Shown here: piece by piece, positions 52,462 through 61,851 of the stretch
How positions within the stretch are numbered: position 1 is the first letter of the stretch
Layout: each line of letters begins with the position of its first letter
Origin: an uncultured Prevotella sp.
GTDB taxonomy: Bacteria > Bacteroidota > Bacteroidia > Bacteroidales > Bacteroidaceae
NCBI GenBank assembly: GCA_900550365.1
Contig: URRR01000011.1
Coordinates: 9,059 to 73,058 of the forward strand
DNA: 64,000 bases
Direction: 5' to 3'
Made by a program: the position numbers and the translations under genes
Notes under the pieces: generated by a model
Seen by the model: the letters and a program-made list of their open reading frames with translations, nothing else
Databases searched by the model: none
What the model was told of the DNA's origin: nothing

Positions 52462-54507
52462 GTGATAGTCTGCATAGCCGAGAAACCAAGCGTAGCCAAG
52501 GACATTGCACGGATATTAGGTGCGACGGTCTCACACGACGGGTACATGGAGGGTAACGGATATCAGGTGACGTGGACTTTCGGTCATCTGTGCACACTGA
52601 AAGAGCCCGACGATTATACACCAATGTGGAAGAGGTGGAGCCTCAGCGCGTTGCCGATGATACCCCAGCGTTTCGGTATCAAGCTCATTGACGACAAAGG
52701 AATAATAAAGCAGTTCTCGGTAATTGAGCGGCTTATGCAGGCTGCTGACGGCATAATAAACTGTGGTGACGCAGGACAGGAAGGTGAGTTGATACAGCGG
52801 TGGGTGATGCAGAAGGCACAGGCCAAGTGCCCGGTGAAGCGTCTGTGGATTTCATCAATGACTGACGAGGCTATCCGTGAAGGCTTCCGTACCCTTAAAG
52901 ACCAGCAGGAGTATCAGCCTTTGTATCTCGCCGGACTGAGCCGGGCTATCGGTGACTGGCTGCTCGGAATGAATGCGACACGTCTGTACACCCTGAAGTA
53001 CGGTCAAGGGCGGCAGGTGTTGTCCATAGGCCGTGTGCAGACGCCAACGCTTGCCCTTATTGTAAACCGCCAGAAGGAGATTGATAACTTCACGCCCGAG
53101 CCTTATTGGGTGCTCTCTACCGTGTACCGTGACACACTGTTTACCGCCACAAAGGGTAAGTTTACGAGCAAGGAGGAGGGCGAGCAGTCTTTCGCAAAGA
53201 TTGCGGATAAGCCGTTTACGGTGACCGATGTACAGAAGAAAGCCGGCAAGGAGGCTCCTCCGCACTTGTATGATCTTACTTCACTGCAGGTGGATTGTAA
53301 CAAGAAGTTTTCAATGAGTGCTGAAACCACGCTTAATGTAATACAGTCGCTTTATGAGAAAAAGCTAACTACTTACCCTCGTGTGGACACTCAATACCTC
53401 AGTGATGACATTTATCCCAAATGTCCCGCTACCTTGAAGGGACTCAAAGGATATGAGAATTTTACACAGCCGCTTGCTGGAAAAACGTTGCCCAAGAGCA
53501 AAAAAGTGTTTGACTCGTCAAAGGTTACTGACCACCATGCCATTATTCCGACAGGTGTGCCTGCCGCGAATCTTACTGATTTGGAGCGCCACGTTTACGA
53601 CCTTGTTGCCCGCCGCTTTATAAGCGTGTTCTATCCGGATTGTAAGTTTTCTACAACTACGGTTATGGGCAAAGTAGATGATATAGAGTTTAAGGTCAGC
53701 GGCAAGCAGATTCTTGACCCGGGGTGGCGTGTCCTGTATGCCAAGGACGTACAGCCGGCCGACAATGACGGTACCAGGCAGCAGGATGAGGAGCGGACCT
53801 TGCCCGCTTTTGTCAAAGGCGAGAGCGGCCCTCATGCACCGACACTTACCGAGAAGTGGACTACTCCGCCCAAGTATTATACCGAGGCAACCCTTCTTAG
53901 GGCAATGGAGACGGCCGGAAAATTTGTAGAAGACGAGGAACTGCGTGCCGCTTTGAAGGAGAACGGTATAGGCAGGCCGTCGTCACGTGCAAATATAATT
54001 GAGACGTTGTTCAAGCGCCGCTATATAAAGCGTGAGCGTAAGAACATTGTAGCCACACCGACAGGCATCGAGCTTATCGACACAATCAAGGAGGAACTGC
54101 TCAAGAGTTGTGAGCTTACAGGTATATGGGAGAAGAAGCTGCGTGACATTGAGCACAGAAAATATGATGCCGGGCAGTTTATAGATGGTCTGAAGCAGCA
54201 GATTACCAACATCGTAAACGACGTGTTGGCTGATAACAGCAACCGGCATGTAACGGTGTTGACCGATGATGATCTGAAGAAAAAAATCAGTAAAAAGACA
54301 TCCACACCCAAGCAAAAGACTGTTGTTGCCGCGTCTAAACCGACAGACGCAGCAGAAGAGAGCAGACAAGAGATGTCTGCTGATGACTCTATAATAGGCA
54401 CAGTATGTCCTGTTTGCGGCAAAGGTCACGTGATAAAAGGCAAGACGGCTTATGGGTGTGACCGCTGGCGTGAAGGATGTACATTCCGTCTGCCTTTTAA
54501 ACAATAA
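52462..54507 (+). CDS. topB: DNA topoisomerase III
   Basis: 681 residues from a GTG start. Toprim domain: VCIAEKPSVAKDIARILGA, TFGHLCTL, NCGDAGQEGELI. Catalytic Tyr305 in LTTYPRVDTQYLSDD; type IA core GLSRAIGDWLLGMNATRLYT and SIGRVQTPTLALIV. A C-terminal Cys4 finger (CPVCGKGHV ... CDRWREGC) is present. It relaxes or decatenates single-strand-linked DNA. 27 bases before porE. Confidence 0.93.
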   Translation: MIVCIAEKPSVAKDIARILGATVSHDGYMEGNGYQVTWTFGHLCTLKEPDDYTPMWKRWSLSALPMIPQRFGIKLIDDKGIIKQFSVIERLMQAADGIINCGDAGQEGELIQRWVMQKAQAKCPVKRLWISSMTDEAIREGFRTLKDQQEYQPLYLAGLSRAIGDWLLGMNATRLYTLKYGQGRQVLSIGRVQTPTLALIVNRQKEIDNFTPEPYWVLSTVYRDTLFTATKGKFTSKEEGEQSFAKIADKPFTVTDVQKKAGKEAPPHLYDLTSLQVDCNKKFSMSAETTLNVIQSLYEKKLTTYPRVDTQYLSDDIYPKCPATLKGLKGYENFTQPLAGKTLPKSKKVFDSSKVTDHHAIIPTGVPAANLTDLERHVYDLVARRFISVFYPDCKFSTTTVMGKVDDIEFKVSGKQILDPGWRVLYAKDVQPADNDGTRQQDEERTLPAFVKGESGPHAPTLTEKWTTPPKYYTEATLLRAMETAGKFVEDEELRAALKENGIGRPSSRANIIETLFKRRYIKRERKNIVATPTGIELIDTIKEELLKSCELTGIWEKKLRDIEHRKYDAGQFIDGLKQQITNIVNDVLADNSNRHVTVLTDDDLKKKISKKTSTPKQKTVVAASKPTDAAEESRQEMSADDSIIGTVCPVCGKGHVIKGKTAYGCDRWREGCTFRLPFKQ

Positions 54508-54534
54508 AATGCCGATTTTAGGGTTATAGTAAAT

Positions 54535-56601
54535 GTGAAAGCCTTTACATATATAATAATGTTTGTGTTGGCAGCATTTACCGTGTCGTGCGGTGCTGAC
54601 CACTATATGAAAAAGGGAGAGAAATATCTCGCCATAGGCGAATATTATGACGCTGCGGCTGAATTTAAGACTGCTTATAACAAGACACCTACTAAAGAGA
54701 GGACAAAGCGCGGACAGCGTGCACGCAAACTTGCCTACTGCTATGACCGCATAAACTCTACCGCCAAGGCCGTTGCTGCTTACCGAAATGTCATAAGATA
54801 CGGGCAGGACAGCATTGACACACATCTTTCTCTTGCGCGTATGCTGATGAAATCCGGAAGCTATAAAGAAGCGGAGAAGGAATATCAGCTTGTGCTTGAC
54901 ACCCTTCCTGACAACGACCAGGCCAAGACAGGGCTTTTGTCAGCACAGACAGCACAGGCTGAAAAGGATGTCGGCTCACGTTACATTGTTAAGAAAATGG
55001 ACATATTCAATTCACGCAGGGCAGATTATTCGCCTATGCTTTTCGGTGATGAGTATGACCAGCTTTATTTCACTTCAACGCGTAATGAAGCCGAGGGTGA
55101 CGAACTTAGCGGAATAACAGGTACGAAAGCCGGCGATATTTTCTTTTCACAAAAGGACGAGACGGGTAAATGGCAACGCCCGGAGACAATTGAATCAGGC
55201 CTGAACTCAGAGTATGACGAGGGTGCATGCTGCTTTTCCCCGGATCAGCGGATGATGTATCTTACGCAATGTACCACTGATCCCAATTACCCCAGATATG
55301 CTACAATCGTAACTTCAAACAGAAGTGACGCCGCATGGGCTAAGCCTGCTCCGCTTGAACTGTCGCGCGATACACTGTCAAGTTATGCTCATCCGGCAGT
55401 GTCTCCTGACGGTCTGTGGCTTTATTTCACGTCAGACATGCCGGGAGGTAAGGGCGGTTATGACATCTGGCGTATCCGGCTGACGGCGGCAGGCATGGGA
55501 AGTGTCGAGAATTTAGGCGAGCCAATCAATACTGAAGGTGACGAGATGTTTCCTACGTTCAGACCTAATGGAGACCTTTATTTTTCATCAAATGGTCATA
55601 AAGGGCTTGGCGGGCTTGATATTTACATTGCCAAAGTTGACCCGGACACACGCAAGATAAAGATTGAACATCCCGGTTATCCGCTCAATTCACAGGCTGA
55701 CGACTTTGGAATGACGTTTGAAGGGCCGCATAACCGTGGATTCTTTTCCTCAAACAGGAATGACGCACGTGGTTATGACCATATCTACAGTTTTGAGAAT
55801 CCGGAGATTATTCAGACTGTAAAAGGTTGGGTTTATGAGATGGACGGTTACGAGTTGCCGGGTGCCTTAGTCTATATGGTGGGCAGTGACGGAACCAATC
55901 TTAAGCTCAGTGTTAAGGGTGACGGCTCGTTTACACAAGTGGTACAACCCGGTGTTGACTACATAATGCTGGCTACGTGTAAAGGCTTTCTTAATCATAA
56001 GGAGGAACTTCATGTTGAGCAGGTTAACGAATCAAAAGAACACGTATTGCAGTTCCCGTTGGCTTCAATACAAGTGCCGGTGCTGATAGACAATATTTTC
56101 TATGACTTTGACAAATATTCTTTACGGCCCGAGTCGGAAACAGCCCTTGACGAACTTGTCAAACTTCTCAACGAGAATCCGAATGTCACCATTGAGCTTA
56201 GTGCCCATTGTGATTACAAAGGCAGCGCTGAGTACAATAAGACTTTGTCTCAGAAGCGTGCAGAGTCGGTTGTGAATTATCTTGTAAGCCACGGCATTGC
56301 AAGCGACAGGTTGTCACCGGTAGGCTACGGAAAAGAAAAGCCCAAGACTATACGTAAGAAACTGACCGAGAAATATACTTGGCTGAAAGAAGGAGATGTG
56401 CTTACCGAGGAGTTTATAAAGAAACTTGACCCTGAGAAACAGGAGATATGTAATCAGCTAAACCGCCGGACTGAATTCATAGTGCTGCGTATTACTTACG
56501 GCATGTATGACGAGAAGGGCAATCTTAAGAATCCTCCTAAGCCCCAAGAGCCTTCGGGACAGAACATTAATGAGGAAGATCTTTATTTTGATTTTGAGTA
56601 A
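54535..56601 (+). CDS. porE: PorE-like type IX secretion OmpA lipoprotein
   Basis: 688 residues from a GTG; the ATG two bases earlier runs into TGA. Lipobox TVSC (Cys about 19); TPR region 22-150 (KKGEKYLAIGEYYDAAAEFK); WD40-like PD40 propeller about 165-425 (DIFFSQKDETGKW, YLYFTSDMPGGKGGYDIWRI-like blades); carboxypeptidase-regulatory module about 430-505; OmpA/peptidoglycan-binding domain about 515-660 (NIFYDFDKYSLRPESETALD, SAHCDYKGSAEYNKTLSQKR). This four-part order and length match P. gingivalis PorE, which tethers T9SS to peptidoglycan. Confidence 0.88.
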   Translation: MKAFTYIIMFVLAAFTVSCGADHYMKKGEKYLAIGEYYDAAAEFKTAYNKTPTKERTKRGQRARKLAYCYDRINSTAKAVAAYRNVIRYGQDSIDTHLSLARMLMKSGSYKEAEKEYQLVLDTLPDNDQAKTGLLSAQTAQAEKDVGSRYIVKKMDIFNSRRADYSPMLFGDEYDQLYFTSTRNEAEGDELSGITGTKAGDIFFSQKDETGKWQRPETIESGLNSEYDEGACCFSPDQRMMYLTQCTTDPNYPRYATIVTSNRSDAAWAKPAPLELSRDTLSSYAHPAVSPDGLWLYFTSDMPGGKGGYDIWRIRLTAAGMGSVENLGEPINTEGDEMFPTFRPNGDLYFSSNGHKGLGGLDIYIAKVDPDTRKIKIEHPGYPLNSQADDFGMTFEGPHNRGFFSSNRNDARGYDHIYSFENPEIIQTVKGWVYEMDGYELPGALVYMVGSDGTNLKLSVKGDGSFTQVVQPGVDYIMLATCKGFLNHKEELHVEQVNESKEHVLQFPLASIQVPVLIDNIFYDFDKYSLRPESETALDELVKLLNENPNVTIELSAHCDYKGSAEYNKTLSQKRAESVVNYLVSHGIASDRLSPVGYGKEKPKTIRKKLTEKYTWLKEGDVLTEEFIKKLDPEKQEICNQLNRRTEFIVLRITYGMYDEKGNLKNPPKPQEPSGQNINEEDLYFDFE

Positions 56602-56603
56602 AT

Positions 56604-56691
56604 GAAGATGTTATCCGGAACCATATGCTTGTCTACGAAACTTACACGCAAAAGTTTGCGGCCTTCTCTTTAAACCCCGGATAACATCTTC
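56604..56691. terminator. Long-loop inverted repeat between convergent genes
   Basis: GAAGATGTTATCCGG (56604-56618) and CCGGATAACATCTTC (56677-56691) are perfect 15-base inverted arms with a 58-base loop, between porE and the minus-strand DUF5056 gene. No clear T-tract; termination is likely but unproven. Confidence 0.5.
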
Positions 56692-56708
56692 CCGATACTC
56701 ATGTTAAT

Positions 56709-57041
56709 CTATCTCTCAGACGATATAAGATTATATCCGCCGAGAAAGATAAGCAGCAGAAGGCCGATGAACAGCAGAAACGGGTTGTCTGCTATTACGT
56801 GGTTAGCCATAACGGTGTCGGCTGCGTTCTTTACCTGTGATGATAAAGCTTCAAGCCAGTCCAGTTTTACAGCCACGACAACGCCCAATGCGACACATAT
56901 CGCCGTCCAAATGCGGTTAAGGCGGCGTGTGCGGTCAGGCAGACGTCTCATAACCCGGCGTGTAAATCCGTTGTCAGGTATGTCTGTTCTGTTCTCCTCA
57001 AAAAACTTTCTTACCAGCAGTTCATCCTTATTCTCAGTCAT
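56709..57041 (-). CDS. DUF5056 membrane protein, putative anti-sigma partner
   Basis: 110 residues: N-terminal VRKFFEENRTDIPDNGFTRR with RVMRRLPDR, then two helices (IWTAICVALGVVVAVKLDWL, FLLFIGLLLLIFLGG). This is the DUF5056 pattern often coded next to ECF sigma genes in Bacteroidales. It overlaps the sigma gene by 8 bases. Anti-sigma function is inferred from position. Confidence 0.78.
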   Translation of the reverse strand: MTENKDELLVRKFFEENRTDIPDNGFTRRVMRRLPDRTRRLNRIWTAICVALGVVVAVKLDWLEALSSQVKNAADTVMANHVIADNPFLLFIGLLLLIFLGGYNLISSER

Positions 57042-57567
57042 ATCCGTTTTCCTTTAAATATTTTGCAAGTTTAGATTTACCCCTTGACAAGTGCGACTTT
57101 ACCGTGCCGGGCGGCAGACCGGTTATTTCGGCGATACGTTCAATCGGCAGTCCGTCTACCAGTTGCAGGGATACACATGTGCGTTCGTCAGGTTTCAGTA
57201 TCTGCATGCAGCTGTAGATATCCATTTTCAGTCCGCTGTCAGCAGTGCCGGCACATCGGTTATTCGCTTCAGAGCCTATCTCCTCAGTATGTCTCCGTGC
57301 TCTTATGTTGTCCAATAATACGTGGTAAGCAATGCTGTAAAGCCATGTTGAGAAGCCTGACAGACAACGGAACCGTCCGATATTGGTGTATGCCTTGATG
57401 AAAGTCTCTTGCGCAAGGTCGTCGCTCAGGGCCTCGTTGCCCATCGTCTGTGTCAAGAAGAAGCGGCGTATCTTTGACTGATACTTCCTGACAAGGGTGT
57501 CAAAGGCACGCTTGTCGTCAAACGCCGCCACTCTTGCAACTAACGATATGTCGCCAAGTGCTTTCAT
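57034..57567 (-). CDS. ECF-type RNA polymerase sigma factor
   Basis: 177 residues. Region 2: AFDTLVRKYQSKIRRFFLTQ, DDLAQETFIKAYTNIGRFR, FSTWLYSIAYHVLLDNIRA. Region 4: ERTCVSLQLVDGLPIERIAE, ITGLPPGTVKSHLSRGKSKL. Middle gene of a three-gene unit, 15 bases after the DUF6249 gene. Targets unknown. Confidence 0.9.
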   Translation of the reverse strand: MKALGDISLVARVAAFDDKRAFDTLVRKYQSKIRRFFLTQTMGNEALSDDLAQETFIKAYTNIGRFRCLSGFSTWLYSIAYHVLLDNIRARRHTEEIGSEANNRCAGTADSGLKMDIYSCMQILKPDERTCVSLQLVDGLPIERIAEITGLPPGTVKSHLSRGKSKLAKYLKENGYD

Positions 57568-57582
57568 TTGTCAGTCAGTTCT

Positions 57583-58236
57583 TTATAGTATCTCTCCGTT
57601 CTCGTCAGTATTTGTCTTGTCGTTCTTTTTCCCGGTCGTACGTGAAATCACGGCTTGGCCGCCACCGTAGAATACCATAATCAGGCCGAATCCTACGAGA
57701 AAATCCCAGTCGAGACACAGTGCCAAGGCCACGATGCCGAGACCTATTGATGCGTTTTTTATTCCTTTACGCCACAACATGTCAGGACTCATGGTCTCTG
57801 TACGGCGCATTTCGTCGGGTATGGGTTGTCCTGTCTCCATGGCTTTTTCCACGATGCGGTAGCGTTCCCTTTTACGTTTGAACACAAGGTAAAGCACTAT
57901 TGCTACCAGAATTACCGGTGAGAATACGGTCAGCAGGCACAGTATCACGAAGAATATTGCTACCACCACACCGCCGGCACCTATTGTCGTGAGATAGGCT
58001 ATCAGGTTGAACGGGTCAGACACGTCCTTGAACGTTACCTTTATACTATTGTCCTCCCCGTTGTCGTTGCTGTAAGCCGTGGCTGCGCTTGCTGTTGTGT
58101 CGGCCGAAGTTGTGTCAGAATACATCACTATGGCAGCCGTGTCCTGTTGCGTTCCGTGACTGCCCTTGCCGGTCTGTGCTGCGGCGTTCAGCCCCAGCAC
58201 GACGACAGTCAGCATTGTAATAAGTAATCTTTTCAT
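57583..58236 (-). CDS. DUF6249-type membrane protein
   Basis: 217 residues from the ATG at 58236, which gives a signal peptide (LGLNAAAQTG); the upstream 24 codons are discarded. Two long membrane spans in the middle (AIFFVILCLLTVFSPVILVA, IVLYLVFKRKRERY), then MRRTETMSPDMLWRKGIKNA and a final two-helix region. It matches the Bacteroidales DUF6249 layout. It heads the sigma/DUF5056 unit, so may be part of the envelope stress module. Confidence 0.72.
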   Translation of the reverse strand: MKRLLITMLTVVVLGLNAAAQTGKGSHGTQQDTAAIVMYSDTTSADTTASAATAYSNDNGEDNSIKVTFKDVSDPFNLIAYLTTIGAGGVVVAIFFVILCLLTVFSPVILVAIVLYLVFKRKRERYRIVEKAMETGQPIPDEMRRTETMSPDMLWRKGIKNASIGLGIVALALCLDWDFLVGFGLIMVFYGGGQAVISRTTGKKNDKTNTDENGEIL

Positions 58237-58277
58237 ATTATTCTTGTTTTTTTGTTGTTTCTGTCTGTTAGACGCAT

Positions 58278-58285
58278 CAAAGGTA
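58278..58285 (-). promoter_or_regulatory. -7 element for DUF6249-sigma-DUF5056 unit
   Basis: Minus-strand TACCTTTG, about 40 bases before the start at 58236. Confidence 0.5.
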
Positions 58286-58356
58286 AGAAAAGTTGCACAG
58301 TCGGCCAAAAAAATCTTTTTCCTGTTCGTTTGTTTTGCATTTCGCCGGACTTACGC

Positions 58357-58365
58357 TATCTTTGC
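58357..58365 (+). promoter_or_regulatory. -7 element for subtilase gene
   Basis: TATCTTTGC, perfect match, 25 bases before the ATG at 58390; this supports that start over the longer frame. Confidence 0.65.
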
Positions 58366-58389
58366 ATCTTAAAAAGTTACGGTAGAACG

Positions 58390-59796
58390 ATGAACAGGTT
58401 CATTATCATATTGCTGACACTATTCTTGGCCGTGTCGGCCGGTTCACATACGGCAGAGGCAACGCGCAAGGTCAAGTATCCCGGCGGCAAGACTTACATG
58501 TTTCGTGTCACTCTGAAAGATAAGCACGGCACGCCATACACTTTAGCCAATCCAAAGGCATATCTGTCAGATAAATCACTGGCGAGGCGCAGCCGTCAGC
58601 ATATTCAAGTAGATTCTACCGACCTGCCTGTTAATCCCGGTTATATCAGTGCTATACGTGAGCAGGGCGTCGATGTGGTTGGCATCAGTAAGTGGAACAA
58701 CACCGTACTCGTGCGTTGCACTGACGCAGGTCTTATCAAGAACGTAGGCATGCTTGGCTTTGTGTCGGCAACAAGGCTTGTGTGGACATCTCCCGATTCA
58801 ATTAACCGTCCGTCTTACCGTCTGAAATACCACACTGAATTTAATAGTTGGGACACAATTTCACAGAACCGTTACGGTGTTACACGCCAGCAAGTTGAGA
58901 TGCTTGGCGGCGTACGCCTTCATAATCACGGGTATCGTGGATGCGGCGTTACAGTAGCCGTGCTCGACGGTGGTTTTATGAATGCAGACCTTATACCCTG
59001 CCTGAAGGAGGCATGCGTTGCGGGGTGGCATGATTTTGTGGTGCCGGCGTCAGGCAATGTGTTCAAGGAAATGGACCATGGTACCAAAGTCCTCTCGGCT
59101 ATGGCTGTTGACGTGCCTTATACTTTTATCGGCACGGCCCCTGATGCCACTTTCTGGCTGCTTCGTTGTGAGGATAATCTTACCGAGAGTCTTGCCGAAG
59201 AAGATTATTGGGCCGCCGCCGCAGAGTTTGCTGACAGCGTAGGAGTAGATATTATCAGCAGTTCGCTCGGTTTCCATGCCTTTGACAACCCGGCTGACAA
59301 TTATCTTTATCGCCAGCTCGACGGCCATACGGCACTTATATCACGTACCGCTTCCATGCTTGCCGGTAAAGGTATTGTGCTTGTCAACAGTGCGGGTAAT
59401 GACGGCATGGCCGCATGGAAGAAAATCAATGTGCCCGCTGATGCGACCGACATAATTACCGTAGGAGCTATAACCCCAGAACACCGTAATGCCGCTTTCA
59501 GCAGCTTGGGCCCCACGGCTGACGGCCGTGTGAAGCCGGATGTGATGGCTCTCGGCAGCCCGGCGTGCGTGATAACCGGCCGCGGAACAATCATACGCGA
59601 TGTTGGAACGTCGTTCTCTACGCCCTTAGTGGCCGGCATGGTGGCATGTCTTTGGCAGGCCCTGCCCGGCAAGACGGCCAAGGAGATAATACGGCTTGTC
59701 ATTGACAGTTCAGACAACCGTGCCACGCCTGACAATATCTACGGTTATGGTGTACCCGATTTCTGGAAAGCGTATGTTGAAGGAAAAGGTAAGTAA
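58390..59796 (+). CDS. Subtilisin-like S8 serine protease, secreted
   Basis: 468 residues; signal peptide (FLAVSAGSHT). A propeptide-like segment with PKAYLSDKSLARRSRQHI precedes the catalytic domain: Asp193 in VAVLDGGF, His230 in MDHGTKVLSAM, Asn in VNSAGNDG, Ser408 in GTSFSTPLVAG. This is the S8 subclass common in Bacteroidales. No T9SS C-terminal sorting domain is seen; the protein ends just after the catalytic domain, so export would stop in the periplasm unless other signals exist. Confidence 0.9.
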   Translation: MNRFIIILLTLFLAVSAGSHTAEATRKVKYPGGKTYMFRVTLKDKHGTPYTLANPKAYLSDKSLARRSRQHIQVDSTDLPVNPGYISAIREQGVDVVGISKWNNTVLVRCTDAGLIKNVGMLGFVSATRLVWTSPDSINRPSYRLKYHTEFNSWDTISQNRYGVTRQQVEMLGGVRLHNHGYRGCGVTVAVLDGGFMNADLIPCLKEACVAGWHDFVVPASGNVFKEMDHGTKVLSAMAVDVPYTFIGTAPDATFWLLRCEDNLTESLAEEDYWAAAAEFADSVGVDIISSSLGFHAFDNPADNYLYRQLDGHTALISRTASMLAGKGIVLVNSAGNDGMAAWKKINVPADATDIITVGAITPEHRNAAFSSLGPTADGRVKPDVMALGSPACVITGRGTIIRDVGTSFSTPLVAGMVACLWQALPGKTAKEIIRLVIDSSDNRATPDNIYGYGVPDFWKAYVEGKGK

Positions 59797-60013
59797 TTCA
59801 TAATTCACAATTCATAATTGAGAAAGTGAGAAGGTGAGAAAGTGAGAAGCAAGGCATTTGGCTTTAACTTCTAACGAGCGAAGCGAGTGATAACTTCTTT
59901 AACTTCTCTAACTTCTTAAAAGAAAACTTCTCAGAAGCAAGACATATGACTTTAACTCCTTCTAACTACTCTAACTCCTTTAACTACTTAATTTAATTTT
60001 TAATTTTACTACA
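59797..60013. repeat. Repeat region incl. TAACTTCT/GAGCGAAGCGAG copy 2
   Basis: 59851-59917 matches 49981-50047 almost base for base. Before it are GAGAAAGTGAGAAGGTGAG units (also found at the trmB tail); after it CTAACTCCTTTAACTAC units and AT-rich sequence up to the xseA start. Confidence 0.65.
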
Positions 60014-61309
60014 GTGCTTACCCTCTTTGAACTCAATTCCATGCTACGTGAAGCCGTAGAGCTTGGCATGCCCGGTGACTACTGGGTTGAGGCCGAGCTT
60101 TCCGAGGTGCGTGAGCGGGGCGGTCATTGCTATATGGAGTTGGTACAGAAAGATTTAAGCGGCACCACGACCGTAGCCCGTGCGTCAGCCCGTTGCTGGC
60201 GTTCGTCGTGGGTTGCGGTGCGTCGGCGTTTCGAGGGTGTTACCGGCGAGAGCCTTCGTGCGGGTATGAAAGTACTTCTGCAGGTACACGCCAATTTTCA
60301 CGAGAACTTCGGTTTCTCATGGATAGTCACTGACATCGACCCGACTTATACCCTCGGCGACATGGCGCGTAAGCGTCAGGAGACAATCCGCAGATTAAAG
60401 GAAGAAGGCGTGTTCGACCTTAACAAAGAGCTTGCCCTGCCGCTTTTCACTGACCGCATTGCTGTAGTGTCAAGTGAGACGGCAGCCGGATACGGCGACT
60501 TTTGCAACCAGCTTGCCACTAACGCTTTCGGTTTTGTGTTCAGCATAAAGTTGTTTCCTGCCGTAATGCAGGGAGAGCGGACAGAGCAGAGCATCATATC
60601 TTCCCTGAATGCCATAAATGCTGAGGCTCACAATTTCGACTGCGTTGTGATAATCCGTGGCGGCGGAGCAGTCAGTGATCTGTCTGCTTTTGATTCGCTT
60701 TTGCTTGCCGAGAACGTGGCTAACTTCCCTCTGCCAGTCATTACGGGTATAGGTCACGAGCGTGATGAGACCGTGCTCGACATGGTTGCCAACACAAGCG
60801 TCAAGACCCCCACGGCTGTTGCCGCCCTGCTGATAGACAACCTGAAGCATACCCTTGACCGCATAACCCTCTCACAAGACCGGATAGCCAAGGCTGTAAG
60901 CCGCCGCATGGATAACGAGCGCATACGTCTCGACCGCGTTTCTGAGCGCATCCCCATACTTTTCTCGCTCGTTAAGACCCGTCAGCAGGCCCGTCTCGAT
61001 AATATCTCAGGCCGTGCGCGGGCGGCGGTTACAGCCCGTCTTGCCGATGCGCTCCACCGTCTCGACCGTCTCTCTTCGGCGTTGGGCCCGCTTGTGGAGC
61101 GTATTCTTACTGCCGAAACCCATCGCATTGAGCTGCTCTCTCAGCGTGTCACGGCCGCTGACCCTGTCAACCTGCTCAAGCGCGGCTATTCGATAACGTT
61201 GCATAATGGGCGAGCCGTGCGTTCGTCGGCTTCGCTGAACCCCGGCGACGTTATAGAGACAAGGCTCGGGCAGGGCACGGTTAAATCGGAAGTGATTAAT
61301 AATTCATAA
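60014..61309 (+). CDS. xseA: Exodeoxyribonuclease VII large subunit
   Basis: 431 residues from GTG. N-terminal OB fold (LFELNSMLREAVELGMPGDY, WVEAELSEVRERGGHCYMEL), then RIAVVSSETAAGYGDFCNQL, VVIIRGGGAVSDLSAFDS, PVITGIGHERDETVLDMVA, TPTAVAALLID, a long coiled coil (300-400) and GYSITLHNGRAV. Degrades single-stranded DNA with XseB. 175 repeat-containing bases separate it from xseB. Confidence 0.93.
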   Translation: MLTLFELNSMLREAVELGMPGDYWVEAELSEVRERGGHCYMELVQKDLSGTTTVARASARCWRSSWVAVRRRFEGVTGESLRAGMKVLLQVHANFHENFGFSWIVTDIDPTYTLGDMARKRQETIRRLKEEGVFDLNKELALPLFTDRIAVVSSETAAGYGDFCNQLATNAFGFVFSIKLFPAVMQGERTEQSIISSLNAINAEAHNFDCVVIIRGGGAVSDLSAFDSLLLAENVANFPLPVITGIGHERDETVLDMVANTSVKTPTAVAALLIDNLKHTLDRITLSQDRIAKAVSRRMDNERIRLDRVSERIPILFSLVKTRQQARLDNISGRARAAVTARLADALHRLDRLSSALGPLVERILTAETHRIELLSQRVTAADPVNLLKRGYSITLHNGRAVRSSASLNPGDVIETRLGQGTVKSEVINNS

Positions 61310-61316
61310 TTGAAGC

Positions 61317-61453
61317 CCCTCTCCAACTCTCCCCAGTGGGGAGAGAGTCCGAAGCCGGTTGCGGCAAACCTTCAAATCGTAAAACCTTCAAACCTTATAA
61401 CCTAAGGTAATCAGGTTCCTCCCCACAGGGGGGAGGTTAGGTGGGGCTTTTTA
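61317..61453. repeat. Palindromic CCCCTCTCC/GGTGGGGC repeat between xseA and xseB
   Basis: AAGCCCCTCTCCAACTCTCC and CCAGTGGGGAGAGAG on one side, CTCCCCACAGGGGGGAGG and TTAGGTGGGGCTTTTT on the other. The outer arms (AAGCCCC, GGGGCTT) can pair; the inner pairs form separate hairpins, so it may act as a terminator. Confidence 0.6.
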
Positions 61454-61484
61454 TAACTTCTTTAACTACTTAATAAAAAAAGAT

Positions 61485-61667
61485 ATGAAATATGAAGAAG
61501 CATTGAGACAGCTCGAAGACATTGTTGCCAAAATGGAAAACGACGAGCTCGATATCGACAGTCTTACCCAGCAGCTCAAGACAGCCCAGAAGCTTATACG
61601 CCAGTGTAAAGACAAGCTGACAAAGACTGATGAGGAAATCAAGAAAATTCTTGACGACAAGGCATGA
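61485..61667 (+). CDS. xseB: Exodeoxyribonuclease VII small subunit
   Basis: 60 residues: MKYEEALRQLEDIVAKMEND, ELDIDSLTQQLKTAQKLIRQ and a coiled-coil end. Fits XseB size and its YEEAL..LE.IV..+E motif. Partner of the upstream xseA. Confidence 0.93.
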   Translation: MKYEEALRQLEDIVAKMENDELDIDSLTQQLKTAQKLIRQCKDKLTKTDEEIKKILDDKA

Positions 61668-61757
61668 CATCACCGTGCCCGGCCTTCCTTTTGTCAGTCA
61701 ATGGCCGCTTACTGTTAAAATAATTATGTAAAAATTGCTTGTTACCGATATTATTAT

Positions 61758-61766
61758 TACTTTTGC
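61758..61766 (+). promoter_or_regulatory. -7 promoter element of ilvE
   Basis: TACTTTTGC, perfect match, 86 bases before the ATG. The leader contains ACGGCAAGCCGTAAGGCC, a weak hairpin, but no convincing attenuator. Confidence 0.55.
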
Positions 61767-61851
61767 ACGGAGCAATACGGCAAGCCGTAAGGCCAGTGCG
61801 TGTGCTGCCTTATAATATAAAAGGTAACAATCTTAAATTATATATTAGCTT

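Noticed and set aside
61767..61851. Leucine-type attenuator before ilvE
   Set aside because: No leader peptide with Leu/Ile/Val run and no clear terminator/anti-terminator pair.
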